DNA of 64,000 nt from Membranipora membranacea (lineage: Eukaryota > Bryozoa > Gymnolaemata > Cheilostomatida > Membraniporidae). The translations under genes and the position numbers were made by a program. Positions 51,701 through 61,549 of this stretch are shown piece by piece (position 1 is the first letter of the stretch; the number at the start of each line of letters is the position of its first letter). The notes beneath the pieces are model-generated. The model worked only from the letters and a program-made list of their open reading frames with translations, had not been told where the DNA came from and did not search any database. The DNA lies in the NCBI GenBank assembly GCA_914767715.1, contig OU612065.1, positions 28,396,001 to 28,460,000 of the forward strand, in the 5' to 3' direction.

Positions 51701-54700
51701 CCCCTTTTTGAAGCTCAGACAATAGTTCAAGCAAAAAAATAAAGATCCCATATATTCTGACCACTAAGCTGAAACTAAGTGCAAACTAAACTTTAAAACC
51801 ATTTATCTAGATTTGGGCAAATTAAAGAGCATAAGGGTCTCCCACTGTCTGACACAGCAAACAGGGAACTAGTTATTTTAATCTTACAGAAATTTGACAC
51901 CTGCCACGCCCAGGATCATCAAAATAAAGACTACATTAAAAGTCACAGCTCAGCAGAAAGAATACCCCATAAAACAACACACCATCTATTCTGATGGGAA
52001 TTCTAAGAAAAGAACATCTTAGCCCATCATATTAACCCAATTTGATTTTCACACGTAAAATACAAAAACGACCAGTCTGAAGGTGGAAACTTGAAAAAGA
52101 ACACATTGGTAGAAATGCGCAGCAATTATCAATGGCATGTATTTCACAATAAATAAAATTAGCGAATCTTATCAACTTAGTGACTTTTTGAGCTTAGAGA
52201 AATGAATTAAGCCTGCATTTTGCGAATTCATTGGGTTATACGCTGCAGCTTGTTGATTTAACACAGTTTTGTCAATTAAAAATGCGGGACTTGAGCATTT
52301 TGAAGTCTTTCAGTCATTCGCTGGGAATAGATATGGTAGGACAACTCTCATTTATGCTCATGATATTCCAATCAATGTTTCTTACCTGACCAGACTTGTT
52401 AAATTCAAACTGAGAGAATGTAGGACAAATAAGCTGTTCAGTGATCTCTGTTGTCGGCAATTCTAAAATTACAGAAGTAAGACAAGATATGACAAGATAT
52501 GACAATGAAATTAACCGAAGGCCAAATGTGATCTTTGAAGGACATCAGCATGGAGCTCATTTCCCTTACATTTGGGTTTGAGCAACAGAAGCAGCATTAT
52601 ATTATCGATCAGTGCTTCACCACTAACAACAGTACCATCCTAATTCAAATGATTTTAGGCTTATTACCATATTATCAGATGAGCTCAGCCGGCATCAATG
52701 TTTAATAAACCTCAGCTCCTATGACGAGACTTTTTTATGAAAACTTTCATAATTTGTGATCCCAGGTAACATTTTGGACTTGCACATCAACAGATAAATG
52801 ACGAACAAATGCCAAATATATGTAAAGAGTACTTGACTTTATGGCTTGGACTTTTTTCCATACAGATTTCATCAAATTGCATCAAATTTTGAAGCTGTGA
52901 AGGCATCTGAAGTCCTTAATATTGCATAATGTCAAAGATGTACGTTCAAACTTTGAATACAACAGTTTATAAGGCAATACAAATCAAGCAATTGACTCAC
53001 AGCAACATGAACAAAAATATCGACATTCTATACTCTTTTTTTAACACAACTCACCGTGATCATGATCTGGAGTTTGGTGCAGTGTTAGATCAGCGGGAGG
53101 CTGTGTATTACACATCATATCTAACATCAGACTGCCTCCATCATGAGAACAGCGCAGCGCTCCTAATAATAAACCGCCAAAACTCGAGTCTCCCTCCTTA
53201 GATAACTTTTGCAATAGCGGATCAATCTGAAACATACGTAAAACCTCAGTAGACACATCCAACTAAAAGTCAATATAAAAATCAAATTCCTTGTTCCAAC
53301 TAGAAAATCCTAGAAATTCCATCAGTTCCCTCAATGACACAACCTGACACTCCCTAATGGACTTCTGGTGGTGAACCTGATTGTTCTCCTGTTTCTAGAA
53401 ATTGGTGATGACAAATAATTAATATGACATTTCTATTTCTTCTCACAAGGGGGCCACAACATATTGACTTATACTAGAGTAATTTGACACCTTTATTGTA
53501 ATATTGACCCGGTCCAGTTCCAAATCACAACAACAACATTGTATTGTATTAAGTGAAAAGAGAGTTCTGGTAAGAAATAAGTAGATGAGAATTTGTTTGA
53601 CGCATTTAGTAAACTGGAACAAACTCCATCAACCTATGTCGCGTCTGGAACTGGAACTCGAAGGGCTGATATAAATGACAAATCATTGTTATAATTGTAA
53701 CTTTCAAACATGACAACATGACAACAGTGGTGCACAATAAGCTCCAACATGGAGTCCCCCTGCGTAGATTTGTCAAGGTGAAACATGTATTTACAAGCTG
53801 CATCATAATTGAGTATCCGGACTAATCAGTTTCTCTGTGTAGAAAGGATTATGAATAATGCCTCTTCAACAAGTCCAACTGGTAAATACAATGATGTCCA
53901 GTAAAAAGGTGGGTCTGTTTATTTGTGGGAATGAGTCACCCCCCCATCCATTAACCAACGAAGCTTGTCTAGACAGGCTAGGTCTGTCGAAGATCTCAGT
54001 TAGGAGGAATGATATTTTGTAATGTATATTTTGTTATTCCTTAGGGTCTAAGAACCTATGGAGACTCCAGACATAGAAGTAACGGGATCTGTAAATATTG
54101 ACCTTATATTCATTGTTGAAAAGCTGCTACTGAATGGTAACAAAATCTAATTTGATGATGCTGCAGACTTTTTTGTTGTTGAAGAAATGAGGTAGAAAAC
54201 GCTGTATTTTTTCATGTGGATGATGAAACCAATTTATTGCATAAAATTAGTTTCCACAGATTGTGTCATATCTTTTCAGGATAACGTATTATGATGAGTC
54301 TAAAATTACTTCTCTGTGATGTCATTTAGATTTACAGAACCCCTAAAATTAACAGTTTTTGAGCATTTTGTAGCATGAATTTCGGGAAAACCGGATATTC
54401 AGCGCTGAATTTTTTGGCATTTTCCGTGTGCTTGATTTGATGGTTGATTAAAGTTAAAGTCTCTTGTATGTATGTGAGAATTTGTGAAAAAATTATGTTT
54501 TTCGGGTTTGGGTTTTTAAATTCCTTTCAAAAAATCTGGTTTAGCCACACACTACCAGCCTTTTCCGCCTAATTCTGTCAAAAAAATGTCTCGATGTCAT
54601 CGAATAATATTCTTGTTGAGCTGTTCACATTCAGTAGCTGGGCAGTTTTTCAACAGTTTACAGAAGCATATGACCGGACCTTGGTGCTGATACCCTTTCC

Positions 54701-57377
54701 TGTACATATGAAACTTATTCTTATATTACTAACTGAAAGTTATTGCAACATATTATTTGTACACGACTGGTTATAATTCAATAGAGGAATATATAAATAT
54801 GTGACCATTCTGAGATGTATCCTGCAAATGAATTTCCAAATAGATATCTTATGAAATCAGATCTGAAAATATTTATTTTTAATGATATCTATACATAAGA
54901 GTGGATCGCAGCATTGTTATCATATAAATACAATTTGGGATTATGAAAAAGTTCCAGGAATGCTTACGTAGCAAACCACGTCAAACTACATATCTCACCT
55001 CATGGGACTGGTCTATGTTGGCGATGTTTATCTTTTTCACATCCGACTCAATGATTTTCTTTTTCCTTTTGGCTTTTCTCTTAGCCTGGGTTCCATCGTC
55101 CTGAGAGTTTTGGTCATCAGGCTGTGTTGGATCTTGTGCAGCGTCACCTGGAAATAAATGATAGATGAAGATTGCAAGCTATGTTTTTGAGCAAATAAGC
55201 CTACATGTGAGAAGACATAGATTTAAGATAGTGCAGTATGATATTTGCATAGAATGACGATGTAACCTTGTTCCATAATTTCATCTGACGCAATGACAGG
55301 AAAATGTTTTGTTTCTATTTGAATGAATAGTATTGCCGGAGTAATTAACAAAATTAATGCGTGGGTACACCTTGAACTTTTTCCATGAGCTCAGGATTCA
55401 TAAGCCAACTGTTACTATCATATACTGACCATCCTTGTCGAGCTGGCTAACTTGATCCAGTACTTGTATCGCTTGTAAGTGAAGTGCATCAACACGACTC
55501 GCGTATATCTTTGCTCCGGCTTCTATAGATGAACCAGCCATCTGAAAGTATACAAATAAAGTATAAAATATTTGTATGAATATGTAAAAGAACAAGAATG
55601 ACATGTGCCACCTCTAAAGCCGTTACTCCAAAAGTTTTTGAGATTGCATCATGAATGAATAATGGTAGTAACTGATTACAGGACATTTTTCGTTTTATAT
55701 ACCATAAACACACAAAGGCCTTACTATCTACATTACATGTATACATCAGAATTACTAATATTGATCATGTACCTAGATCAGACAACTCCAAGTTACAAAA
55801 ACTATCATAAAATATCACTACTATTCCATGATGGTATTGAAATAATTGTTTATTTTCTCAGTGAATGGTTTGTGTCTATTTTTTATAATCTGATGTTTTG
55901 TAACATTATTATTATTATTACTAGCTGATATGTGCTCACATTGAAAAGGTGATAAAAGAGTTCAAACAATCCGAACAGCATGCAAAAACAACACATGGTT
56001 TCAGCAAGGGGAAATATTTTACCTGAAAATTGGTGTCCTTTTCTTTTCTAATCATATCTTTCATGGTGTCGATAAGATGTAGTGAAAAGGCATTCCTTGT
56101 GTTAATTTTCTACAAAAAAGAAAACGCTATCCGAAATGACATACATCATAATTTGCTTCAGGGATACTACAGCATATTTTGGGAACGGTCTACAGAACAA
56201 ATACACCTAGCTATGTCCAAGCATACTGTGAATTAGTAGCCTGTTATTCAACACTTTCGTTTGAGAACTGTAGTGTGAAGGAGACAAACCATTGTAGAAG
56301 TTGGCAGTCCCGGAAACAATCAGAGCAAACAGGCACAAACAAAGACCTTGTCTATGTGGCTACATGGGAATATTGATCCCACTTATGTCATTATATTAAA
56401 AACAAGAGCAACAAGTGTAGAGTCCTCTCTCTGCCCTGGCATAAATATTCTGATAACCTAAGTTTCGTTTTGTGTCGATCAAGAGCTTACATTATCCCTG
56501 GATAACTGTATACAGTTGTGTAAATGTTCCGTTATCTGTGATGCGTTCCATCCTGTTAGAGTTGACAGAGAAGACTTTGTCTTACTGCAAGATAAAAAAA
56601 ACTCCATCAATAATCTGAAGTGCATATAGCACGTCATCTCAGACTAGGACTTGAGGGAAGGATAGCACTAGTCTGAGAGAGCGGTTTGGTGCTTGTTGTC
56701 GCAAGAATTCATACTTGGCTTAGGTTAATTTATTTGGAGAACAGGTAGATACCAAATATGGTGAGTGAGTTGCTCAGCGTCTATCCATAAAGAATAAAGA
56801 CCCTGGATCAGTTGGGTGAGGGTAACACCATATTCAGATTAATTGAATGTCTAACTACAATCAAACATGGGCGAGCAGACACCCTTCGCATTGAAGCGTT
56901 TTACATTTTTGTGAAATCTTGTCTCATGATACTCGACAAACTCATCATCAGGGGCCACCATGAAAGATATGCTGATGTTTCACATACACAAGGTCTTATT
57001 AGCTTGTGCCGGGTGTTGTGTTTGAGCAAGGGGTTGGATGCGTTGAGTGACAAAAGAAAAAGCAATGAGCTCATAAGACTCGAAAAATATTCTGATCAAT
57101 TACAATATCACAGCCAATCACCTTTCTGTAGCAGGGCTGCTGAGGTGCCTTTGTGCCACATCAGAGAGCCTTTTCTGAAGGCGTTTCTTTTTCTCTGATT
57201 TATCATCATTTACAAGGTGAGCTAATGCCGGCGATGCAAGTGGGCTGTTACTAAAGATCTGAGAATTTCTCTTATGTGTTGCGGGTGTCAGATTGACTGG
57301 TGTCCCCTGGGATGATGACTGGGATCCATGGCTCGCCGCGATCTTCAATCTGGCTTTACTGGACATCGACATTATTA
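30701..57377 (-). CDS. NCAPH: Condensin I kleisin subunit NCAPH (Barren), complete coding region
   Basis: Eighteen coding exons, 5' to 3': 57372-57122, 56584-56491, 56109-56023, 55541-55430, 55147-54999, 53226-53055, 52462-52386, 51148-50998, 50570-50468, 49633-49524, 48370-48356, 47267-47123, 46156-46069, 43000-42890, 39420-39328, 36493-36389, 34015-33839, 30763-30701 (TAG). All junctions are AG/GT and phases sum to 700 residues; human NCAPH is of similar length. Matches to NCAPH: ITEHLHNCIQLS, AGAKIYASRVDALH (about 154-167), NMWAGPSHW (about 419-427), FTIDFEADLDF, DNFCPN, INLQYAKRPKKVDFKRLK and the C-terminal IAFVALLHMCNEKNLLLQ. The N-terminal region binds SMC2, the C-terminal winged helix binds SMC4 and the middle holds the HEAT subunits NCAPD2 and NCAPG, closing the condensin I ring in mitosis. 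The exon opens at 57377 after TTTGTAG, implying an upstream 5'UTR exon. Confidence 0.96.
31823..31856. repeat. Heptamer microsatellite (GTGAGTG)n
   Basis: About five perfect copies of a 7-bp unit (GAGTGGT) lie in the last intron of NCAPH. It is simple tandem repeat. Confidence 0.85.
32150..32394. repeat. Tandem duplication, about 122-bp unit
   Basis: Two adjacent copies, from CTCCAAAACAC-GGCATTA to TTACAAAGTTC-GCA, are nearly identical over ACCATAGCAGGAAAGAAATA and the following 25 bases. They lie in the last intron of NCAPH. Confidence 0.8.
34204..34291. mobile_element. Compact 88-bp snapback of the CCTTGTCACG TIR family
   Basis: TAGCCTTGTCACGCGGCTAC followed by TTTTTTGGTTTGG is inverted as CCAAACC repeats, AAAAAAGTAGCTGGGTGACA then AGGCTA. 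The arms meet around AGTAAGTACT with almost no core. The end sequence matches the TIRs of 3155-3486, so it looks like a core-less relative. It lies 189 bp upstream of an NCAPH exon (34015-33839). Confidence 0.65.
37703..38111. repeat. Tandem duplication, about 200-225-bp unit
   Basis: Two diverged copies share TGA-GGTTTG-GGGTAG, CAGCTT-T-GT-AGCAA, GACCAAATGGAA, ATATGTTAGTTTTGCT, GGTTGTCATA and CAATATC-AGTTATATT. Copy 1 begins at about 37703 and copy 2 at about 37929. They lie in an NCAPH intron. Confidence 0.7.
42053..42120. repeat. Two adjacent AT-rich palindromes
   Basis: ATAGGATCTATA followed by its complement TATAGATCCTAT is a perfect 24-bp palindrome (42053-42076). It is followed by GATGTTGTGATATATA inverted as TATATATCTTACAACATC (42085-42120). 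Both are in an NCAPH intron. They are potential cruciform or small transposon remnants. Confidence 0.7.
42598..42850. repeat. Minisatellite, nine copies of a 28-29-bp unit
   Basis: The unit is TCTTGGTCACATGACCAGTT then TGAGTATC. Nine copies run from about 42598 to 42850, starting 40 bp after the donor of NCAPH exon 43000-42890. Copies 2-4 and 5-7 share the same order of variants (GTTTTGAG, CGGTTTGAG, CAGTTTGAA), a higher-order period of three units. Each copy keeps TCACATGA or a one-base variant. Confidence 0.92.
43398..43910. mobile_element. TIR element with about 190-bp inverted arms
   Basis: Left arm from 43398 (AATAGACAGTTTTCTGAGCT) and right arm ending at 43910 are inverted copies. They match well through CGGAGTTGTCCTCTCTCCAG, ACTTTTAACCCACACCGCAT and GAGGGTTATCTTGA. 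Pairing fades near 43590 and 43718, leaving a core of about 130 bp. It sits in the NCAPH intron between exons 46156-46069 and 43000-42890. Confidence 0.8.
44693..45072. mobile_element. 380-bp MITE rich in CCCAGA/TCTGGG
   Basis: The left terminus GGCTGGTTCACATTGCCCCA matches the reverse complement of the right terminus, GGCTGGTGCACATTGTCCCA, with two mismatches. The interior repeats TTCACATTG and TCTGGGAT many times, giving several nested inverted repeats. No convincing target-site duplication is seen. An open frame across it on the minus strand (44869-45225) is an artefact of the repeat. Confidence 0.75.
45288..45979. mobile_element. 692-bp TIR element with about 120-bp inverted termini and TTAA edges
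   Basis: The left end TTAAAGTGATTGTGAAGGAA is the inverse of the right end, TTCCTTCACAATCACTTTAA. Pairing continues through ATATGGCCCAGTTTCAACTC and ATTTTCACTC to about 45409 and 45858. Both edges carry TTAA, the target site of piggyBac-type transposons; I cannot tell whether TTAA is a duplication or part of the TIR. There is no transposase frame. It is in the same NCAPH intron as the elements at 43.4 and 44.7 kb. Confidence 0.75.
48356..48370 (-). other. NCAPH: 15-nt microexon of NCAPH
   Basis: The minus strand reads TTTCAG, then 15 bases, then GTATGG. The 15 bases accept a phase-1 donor (49524) and hand over in phase 1 to the acceptor at 47267. They contribute the residues SKRS between a proline-glycine pair and the acidic ADDNTASK stretch. 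Skipping it keeps the frame (15 is a multiple of 3), so it could be alternative. It lies in the non-conserved linker between MWAGPSHW and the IDFEADLDF motif, so homology neither demands nor excludes it. Confidence 0.6.
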
Positions 57378-59212
57378 CTACAAACAAATGATATTAAAGT
57401 TCATTTATCAGTAATATATCTTCGTGATGTACTGATAACTCATTGCATTGAGTCCATGTAGATTATATTAAGATAATAAGATGTTTCAAGCGATAACATA
57501 GACATATAAATAGTATTTACGTGTTTTATAGTGGATCAGCATTTACTTTCACACTACAATCATTAAAAAAGAACATTTCAAATGCCTTGTGACAGAGTAC
57601 AAGCGTAATAACTTTGGATTACGGCACCGATTTTCTAGGATAAAAGCATGTATGACAGCTTTATAAGTTGTGAGAGGGTCTCATACAATGCTAATTTTCA
57701 CGCTATTAAGATAGTGATAAGGGCATGACATAAAATAATCTATTTTGATACATTTATTGATGCACACGCTACGTCAGCAAGGCTTTAGCACTTTGTCATA
57801 ACCTATGAATCATAGTGCTTAATCAAAACTCAGTCCCTCCGCACTGTACAACAGACAGCAGGTAACCCAAGATCATGTTCTGTTGCCTACCTACTGCGCC
57901 TTTTGATTGTGAAAGAAAGGAGGGGGCAACTCCAAAACAGATGAAACATTCTACCAGGGAGGGTGATTATAATGTACCTGATTATACCTATGCAAAGGAA
58001 ATCCCACTAAAGCTAGCCTACATAACCATTCAAAGGGAAGCCTTAGGACTACTTATGGTCAGGGAGTCTTTCAATAAGAGGGCAAAAATTTGATCTCAGA
58101 TGATATACCATTGTATGATTTGTAAACGAGATTGTATACCTCCGCAGGGCTTGTTTCATCGACAAGCAGCAGTCAAATAATGAGTTCTCTAATATAAAGA
58201 CGTTGGCCTAATATAAAGAGTTGGCGAGGTCAAGGGTGAAACTCACTAAAGTACGTTGGTGGATGTGTTTTTTTTCTCTCCTTAGTTTCAGATGAATCTT
58301 CTATATTTTTCTTTAGGAATGTATCATCACATAGTAACCTTTCCAGAGCTCAACACACGAGAACACAGCAGGTCCCTCTCTAGAAGCTAACTAAAAGATA
58401 AACATGTTGAGGTTTAATTAATGCATTCACAGGAAAAATGCATATTTCGTTTGCCTGTGGTTTTTCTGAACACATGTGCAACATATGCGCGAATGCAGAT
58501 AAGTGAGAAGTTCCATTGGGTGATGATCAATGGATTTTCTCCAGTGCTTCATGTGATAGACCTCCAGGACCTGATCCAGAAATGACAGGTTCGAACTTCC
58601 AACCCCAGCCATATTTTTATGAACGTCAGAAATTCAATGCAGAGTCCTTTCACAGTCTCACTCTCACCATATAAGGTGAATCTCCTTCTCAACTGGATTT
58701 AAATAGCTACCATTAAGCATTAAATAAACCAATTTCTATAGTTGACCTTACAATAATATCCACACATATAGCCGTTGAGATTTCCGGACATCTCTCATAC
58801 ATTCCAACAAAACCATCATTATGATGTATATACTAATGGGAAAATAACTTCAAAATAGGTGAGTCAAAAATGCGGTTTCAGTTTACCGACTGACTCAATT
58901 ACAGCTTTTTTTTATGTAGGCCCAATGTTGGCTTATTCTTCTGCACAAAATAAGCCTTGGGCCTGAGTAAAATATTGATGGGGGCAATGATAGTTTTGTC
59001 CAAACAAAACAGACTGAGAGTGCATATCTGTATTTAGGAAACATTGTTTTGTAATGTTCAAACCAAATAGTAGTGCCATTGTGATCTCCATGAGTTTTAA
59101 TTGGATAATCCAATAGTTCATGTAGGCCTAGTTGGCAGAAGGAAATTGAGCCTGGGGGTCTTTCAACTTACAACTGCCAATATTGAAACCCTCTTGTTCT
59201 TTACTGAGACCA

Positions 59213-59290
59213 GAGAGACCCACCAAAAATGATTTTTTGAGTGAACTTGGTTTATTGAAAGACCAAAAGAGTGAGGATTTTGAGCAAAGA
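59213..59290 (+). repeat. Dispersed repeat fragment, second copy near 12.75 kb
   Basis: The stretch around AAAGACCAAAAGAGTGAGGA then TTTGAGC is also present on the minus strand at about 12736-12805, with the surrounding bases partly conserved. In both copies one frame reads KDQKSEDFE, so the fragment may descend from a coding transposon, but it is too short to identify. Confidence 0.5.
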
Positions 59291-59651
59291 GATTTGCTCG
59301 AATGGTTGGCATCAAAAGTCCCACACATAGTCAATGTACTCGTAAGACGACCCCGAGTATTATTTTTACCAAAGAATGAATAATAGTTCAGTAATAGTAA
59401 GTAGCATAATATCTTATTTATCACCCTTTACTTTTAAAATGAATAAGAACTGATCGGATCTGAGATCAAATACGTCAGTGTGTGCACTCATTCCTAACCT
59501 ACACTACAGCATTCTCCCTGCCTACAGGTAGACTGTTGACAAGAGCAATGAACATACTAGGTGTTGTTTCTTTGTCTGGACTAGAGAAGCCATCATTAAA
59601 TAATTAGTTTAATTTTTTTGAAATGATTGGATTGTTCCATATACTATAGCC

Positions 59652-59910
59652 ATGGACCATGGGCCCCTGGGACTTGCATGTCTTTACTTTGCCAATGTCC
59701 ACTATGTTTTTTGGGTGGTTGATAGTGGACATTGGCAAAGTAAAGACATGCAAGTCCCAGGGGCCCATGCCATGGACCCCTGGGACTTTCATATATATAC
59801 ACATCTTTACTTTGCAAATGTCCAGTATCAATATGTGATATTGGACATTGGCAAAGTAAAGACATGTAAGTCAATTGTTCTGCCTGGTCACAGGGGCCCA
59901 TGCATATAGC
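59652..59910. repeat. Chain of inverted repeats forming consecutive hairpins
   Basis: Arms 59658-59705 and 59722-59769 are perfect 48-bp inverted repeats around a 16-nt loop, with the core CATGTCTTTACTTTGCCAAT. A second, imperfect hairpin with the same core (CATCTTTACTTTGCAAATGT against ACATTGGCAAAGTAAAGACA) follows to about 59910. The junction, CCCAGGGGCCCATG next to CATGGACCCCTGGG, is itself palindromic. No protein-coding signal is present. Confidence 0.85.
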
Positions 59911-61107
59911 CCCATGACTGTGTAAGTGAAAGAAATGGGCACTGATACCCGTTTACATTTATAGGATTCACTGCTAGTCTTACTCTTGTTGTGCCTAGGG
60001 CAAGCAATGAAGCATGCCTTAGGCAATCCAAGCCCAAAGTCAAAGATGGCTATTGCCTAGCTAGCTAGAGTGGAGGGAGTCAGACTGTCAGAGAAATATT
60101 CTCAACCAACCAAGAAGTTAGAGGGACTCTAACTACTTGATTCCACCAAGTAAAGACTAAGAGGGAGTTCTTGTTTGTAATACAACTATTATTGTATGCA
60201 TGATATAAAAATACAAACATATATATGCATTGCATGTATGTTATGTAGGTAGTAAAGTGAGTGAGTAACTGTGATGTTGTTGTAACAACAAACAACAACA
60301 TTTACATTATTATTATATTATTATTATAATTATTATTATAAATTATCTCTTCTCTGATCATTTAATTTTCCCATTATAAGTTTCAGCAAAGAAAGGGGTA
60401 CTACATACTCAACACATTCAAAGATATATCTCTCTCTTACCATTTAAATCCACAATATTAAGTTATTCTTGACTTATAGACTGAATTTATTTTGTACTAC
60501 TTTACTCAGAATGTGGTAATTTTACAAACACAATTTCTATCTTGAAATCTGGCGGGTAATCTGGCTCCTTGTATGTCAGATTTTTATGAAAGTGCAGGTA
60601 AATGTTTTGATCCTGAAAATTTGCATGCAGTAATTTATATTAAGGCAAACATTGTTCTTGGTCTTTGAGAGGAAATATTGTCACTCACTCATGAGAAATG
60701 AGAAAACCAAAATTAATTCAGTTTGAAGGAAATATAATTTCTCAGTAGCCATGGTGAAATTCATATCATGGTAGCAATCAGAGTTGACAAAGCCAACAGA
60801 GAGACTTGATGTTTCTGTGATAACAAGCAATGATATGATGAGAGATTATTGACTGAAATTTGAGGGATTGTTCAAAACCAGACCATTCTCCCTGGCCAGA
60901 CCAGGTCAAATCAGACATTGAAATTCATAACAATCATAATATATATTATATAAATTGCATATATATAAATGTATATAATATTTATGTATGTCACTGATAT
61001 TCTTCAGTAGCCTATTGTTGCTACTGCCTAGATCATATATTCCGTCTAGAGACTCTGATTGTTGGCATTTCTCCCTAACTACTATATCTTTCCTATAGAT
61101 AGGTCAC

Positions 61108-61256
61108 ACCAATGAACTAAACCTGAGGTTTAGTTCATTGGTCACACACTCACTTTCAGTCACTTGTGACAAGGAGTAACAAGTGCTGTGCTGTTACCCC
61201 TTGCTTGTGATTACTTTTTTTCATCACACCAGGGAGAATGGAATCCATTCTCCCTG
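61108..61256. repeat. Cluster of near-perfect palindromes upstream of the SNX13-like exon 1
   Basis: 61108-61142 has 17-bp perfect arms (ACCAATGAACTAAACCT) around one central base. 61230-61256 has 13-bp perfect arms (CAGGGAGAATGGA) around one base. Between them TCACTTGTGACAAGGAGTAA is imperfectly inverted as TTACCCCTTGCTTGTGA. The cluster ends 294 bp before the first SNX13-like coding exon. Confidence 0.8.
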
Positions 61257-61549
61257 ATTATACACAGTGAGTTTGAATTTATAGCAATGTTCAGTAATGG
61301 CTGCTGTTGAGCTGTTTCTTCAAAATATTCATATTCATGTGCCCTGGCGATGGTTGCCCAGGGAGCGTGCTTCAGAACCCTTTGCTGCATAATGACTATG
61401 GCCCCCTTCGGAGCGTTGTTGGCCTGACTGACAGATAAGAATAGAGGATTGTTTGACCAAGGAGATCATTTAACTCCATGGTTTGACCTTGTATTATTTA
61501 TACATACACAAGTTATCCTAATTTTACAGAGTCTTTCCTATCAGAAGAA

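Larger units (their letters stand above)
57378..61549. other. Divergent intergenic region between NCAPH and SNX13-like genes
   Basis: About 4.2 kb lies between the NCAPH coding start (minus) and the SNX13-like start (plus). Both first coding exons open just after acceptor-like sequences, so untranslated exons and the promoters should lie here, but I cannot place them. Contents: a dispersed repeat fragment near 59213-59290, a hairpin chain at 59652-59910, AT-rich trinucleotide runs near 60306-60345 and a palindrome cluster at 61108-61256. Confidence 0.6.

Noticed and set aside
58560-58610. B-box-like GTTCGAACTTCC as a tRNA gene
   Set aside because: No matching A box at the right distance and no cloverleaf could be drawn.
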